A stretch of 64,000 nt of DNA from Chitinophaga solisilvae (GTDB lineage: Bacteria; Bacteroidota; Bacteroidia; Chitinophagales; Chitinophagaceae), in NCBI RefSeq assembly GCF_009928525.1, contig NZ_JAABOK010000002.1, positions 434,001-498,000 on the forward strand, in the 5' to 3' direction. Both the position numbers and the translations under genes were made by a program. The notes under the pieces were generated by a model that searched no databases, was not told where the DNA came from, and saw only the letters and a list, made by a program, of their open reading frames with translations. Every line of letters begins with the position of its first letter. Position 1 is the stretch's first letter. Below, one piece after another: positions 61,861 through 64,000 of this stretch.

Positions 61861-63210
61861 ATGAAACCTTTCATCAGGCATCTCCTTGTTATATGCCTGG
61901 GTGGACTGCTATTCGCTTCCTGTAAAAAAGAAGCGCCCATCAATCCTGCAGCACCCAATCCTGTCGCGCGTCCGCAAACAGAGCTGACCACACTGCTCTC
62001 GGAAAATTTTGAATCAGGCACTAAAGCCGCCTACGCTGCCGGTACAGTTACCTTATCCAGCGGTAGCTGGACACTGGACGAAGCGCTGATCGGTACGCTG
62101 GCAGCAGATCTGAAGAACGGCGCCAAATCAGTGCGTATCCGCAACACCGGTAGTATTACCACCAACTTCAGCCTGAATGCCACCGGCACCATCACCGTAA
62201 CCGTGCAGCACGGCACCTATGGCAGCGACAGTAACAGCAGCTGGCAGCTGTGGACATCGGCAGACAATGGCGCTACCTGGCAGCAGCAAGGTAATACCAT
62301 TACTACTTCCGGTTCGCTCCAGAGCGCTGTTTTCACCTTCCCCGCCAGCGCCACCCTGCGCATCTCCATCAGAAAAACTTCCGGCGGTTCTTCCAGAATC
62401 AACATCGATGATGTAAGCATCACCGCCGATGGCGGCACCACCAACCCCGGTAACCCCGGCGATAACGACAACATGCTGCTGGGTAATCCCAGCAATGCCG
62501 CTGCCAATGTTTCCGCAGAAAATAATTACCTGATGGTGAAAACGTATTTCACATTATCGTACAGCCGTAGCCGTGGTACGCCCAACTGGGTGAGCTGGCA
62601 TATTCAATCCAGCGACCTGGGCAGCATTTCCCGTACCAACGATTTCCGCGCAGATAATACCCTGCCCTCCGGATGGTATCAGGTACAGAACAGCAGCTAC
62701 AGCGGATCAGGATTTGACCGCGGCCATAACTGTCCTTCTGCTGACAGAACCTCCACCACAGAAGCGAATTCCGCCACTTTTCTCATGACCAATATGATTC
62801 CGCAGGCGCCGAATAACAACCAGCGGACCTGGGCCAACCTGGAAAACTATACCCGCAGCCTTGTTAACAGCGGCAATGAAGTATATGTCATCGCCGGCTC
62901 TTACGGGCAGGGTGGTAGCGGCTCCCAGGGCGGTGTAACCAATACCATCAACAACGGTAATGTTACCGTACCTTCCAACGTCTGGAAAGTAATAGTGGTT
63001 ATCCCTGCCGGCAGCAATGACCTCAGCAGGATCAGCGGCAATACCCGCGTGATAGCAGTCAACACACCGAATACCAACGATATTGATTCCGACTGGACCC
63101 AATACAGGACTACTGTTAGAAGTATAGAATCAGCGACGGGTTACAACCTGCTTTCCGCCTTACGGCCGTCATTGCAGGATAGCCTGGAGACAAGAATTGA
63201 TAATCAGTAA
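61861..63210 (+). CDS. secreted DNA/RNA non-specific endonuclease lipoprotein (NucA/NUC family)
   Basis: This 449-residue lipoprotein begins MKPFIRHLLVICLGGLLFAS with the lipidated Cys21. Next comes a beta-sandwich of about 150 residues (25-195; WTSADNGATW-type repeats and INIDDVSIT), often seen before such nucleases and perhaps a substrate or surface anchor. The C-terminal part (about 210-435) is the Endonuclease_NS domain, with active-site DRGHNCPSADRT (His289) and the metal-side NNNQRTWANLE. It would degrade extracellular nucleic acids for phosphate or biofilm turnover. The preceding gene encodes a NuiA-like inhibitor. It has its own terminator at 63230. Confidence 0.9.
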   Translation: MKPFIRHLLVICLGGLLFASCKKEAPINPAAPNPVARPQTELTTLLSENFESGTKAAYAAGTVTLSSGSWTLDEALIGTLAADLKNGAKSVRIRNTGSITTNFSLNATGTITVTVQHGTYGSDSNSSWQLWTSADNGATWQQQGNTITTSGSLQSAVFTFPASATLRISIRKTSGGSSRINIDDVSITADGGTTNPGNPGDNDNMLLGNPSNAAANVSAENNYLMVKTYFTLSYSRSRGTPNWVSWHIQSSDLGSISRTNDFRADNTLPSGWYQVQNSSYSGSGFDRGHNCPSADRTSTTEANSATFLMTNMIPQAPNNNQRTWANLENYTRSLVNSGNEVYVIAGSYGQGGSGSQGGVTNTINNGNVTVPSNVWKVIVVIPAGSNDLSRISGNTRVIAVNTPNTNDIDSDWTQYRTTVRSIESATGYNLLSALRPSLQDSLETRIDNQ

Positions 63211-63229
63211 GGACGTTCACCACAGCTGA

Positions 63230-63260
63230 AAGCCCCGGATATCATCCGGGGCTTTTTTTT
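63230..63260 (+). terminator. intrinsic terminator after the nuclease gene
   Basis: AAGCCCCGGAT and ATCCGGGGCTT form a perfect 11-bp stem with a 3-nt loop, followed by T7. It lies between convergent nuclease and symporter genes. Confidence 0.93.
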
Positions 63261-63283
63261 GAATGGGGTAGCAGTGAAAGATG

Positions 63284-64000
63284 TCAGGGGGAACGGGTGA
63301 GCCGGGCAATCAGCAGCGCCGCGGCGGTATCGCCGGTAGCATTGAGCAAGGTGGCTGCAGGGTCCAGCAGCGTACCGATGATGATGATAACAGGCAGTAC
63401 CTCTGCCGGCAGGTGATAGGCAGAAACGATCAGCAGCTGCCCAATGTATCCGCCGTTGGGGATGCCGCCTTCAATAACGCTGACCAGCAATGCAATGAAG
63501 ACTGCAAGCAGCACATCGTGCCAGCCATTGATGGTCTGATGTACCATTGCCAGCGCCACCACTACCTTGATAACAGCGGCAATGGCAGATCCTTCCTTAT
63601 GCAGCGCTGCTCCCAGCGGTATAACTACATCGCCTGTACGTTGCGGAACGCGCATCCTTTCCGCAGCTTCCAGGTTAGCGGGTATGGTGGCAATGCTGCT
63701 GCAGGTGGCCAGCGCTGTTACCGATGGCGTGATATTATACCGCCAGTAGCTTTTTACGGCAGGGATACCTCCTGCCAGGAATGCATAGGCGCTGAAGCCA
63801 AGGAAATAGTATGCCAGAGAAATCCAGTGGGCATTTACTAACAGTTGCGCATATACGCCGATTACCTGCATGCCGGTAGCTGTAATCTGGAAGGCAAAAT
63901 ATGCTCCCAGCCCGACCGGTCCCAGCAGCATGATGTAATAGATCACATTTTTCATGACGGCATTGCCTGCCAGCAGGAAGGCCCGGAATGCCTCTCCTGC
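63284..64000 (-). CDS. dicarboxylate/amino acid:cation symporter, 5' end beyond the window
   Basis: The C-terminal 238 residues of a DAACS-family (GltP/DctA-like) secondary transporter are visible, since the frame is open to the window edge. Hydrophobic helices include the AFAAFQITATG-like segment, with the family motifs ATCSSIATIPAN and PLGAALHKEGSA (the latter corresponds to the PxGxxxxxDG substrate-loop region), and IEGGIPNGGYIG. Such proteins take up glutamate, aspartate or C4-dicarboxylates with protons or sodium. The visible end LIARLTRSP is short. Substrate subtype cannot be decided from this half. Confidence 0.85.
   Translation of the reverse strand, partial: AGEAFRAFLLAGNAVMKNVIYYIMLLGPVGLGAYFAFQITATGMQVIGVYAQLLVNAHWISLAYYFLGFSAYAFLAGGIPAVKSYWRYNITPSVTALATCSSIATIPANLEAAERMRVPQRTGDVVIPLGAALHKEGSAIAAVIKVVVALAMVHQTINGWHDVLLAVFIALLVSVIEGGIPNGGYIGQLLIVSAYHLPAEVLPVIIIIGTLLDPAATLLNATGDTAAALLIARLTRSP

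Overview
The window reads as chromosome of a Bacteroidota member of the Chitinophaga type. The grounds are three SusC/SusD pairs, two of them behind FecI-like sigma and FecR anti-sigma genes, a serine protease with a type IX secretion C-terminal domain, lipoproteins with Bacteroidota lipoboxes, weak Shine-Dalgarno sites, and promoters of the TTTG-N19/20-TAnnTTTG form. The genus is an inference. I saw no rRNA, tRNA, phage, insertion sequence or CRISPR array.

Layout. 1-922 is the start of mnmA (minus strand, cut by the edge). 1128-16727 is a hexuronate and pectin/glycosaminoglycan end-product island: uxaB-uxaC-kdgK-eda-MFS transporter, convergent uxaA, then a DUF2264 protein, kduI, a GH105-DUF4861 fusion, kduD, a LacI regulator and a GH88 hydrolase. 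Unsaturated uronides are cleaved by GH88/GH105, isomerised and reduced by KduI/KduD, or enter as galacturonate/glucuronate through UxaC/UxaB/UxaA. All converge on KDG, then KdgK and Eda give pyruvate and glyceraldehyde-3-phosphate. Perfect LacI-type palindromes (TGCAAACGTTTGCA) lie before the DUF2264 gene and inside the end of eda before the transporter.

16877-22866 (minus) is a three-gene unit: a 1309-residue membrane-bound NRPS-like protein (adenylation, carrier, then membrane segments with three hexapeptide-type domains, resembling the poly-amino-acid synthetase class), a GNAT and a thioredoxin-fold DUF255 protein. 23175-33302 holds an SRPBCC gene, an orphan SusC/SusD pair, an AraC-MGMT fusion, a diheme-type cytochrome, a DEAD-box helicase and DUF2252. 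33432-47953 carries two consecutive sigma-FecR-SusC-SusD cassettes without local enzymes. 48074-64000 is mixed: KTSC, a zinc-ribbon protein, a hydrolase, the secreted protease, an FtsX-type permease, SRPBCC, secreted proteins, a TetR gene with two tandem operators facing a small membrane operon, an L7/L12-like membrane protein, HxlR-DUF2306, a NuiA-like inhibitor beside a secreted DNA/RNA nuclease lipoprotein, and a partial DAACS symporter.

The most unusual signal is not a gene. Eleven very long inverted repeats (about 40-90 bp stems) sit between genes. Many have outer arms of heptads AATTACG/AATTGCG and an inner AGCGAAGA core. In convergent pairs they fill the gap between the two stop codons almost to the base. 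One has a tandemly doubled arm, and two near-identical copies flank the cytochrome gene. Their arms co-vary, so the palindrome itself seems to be maintained or regenerated.
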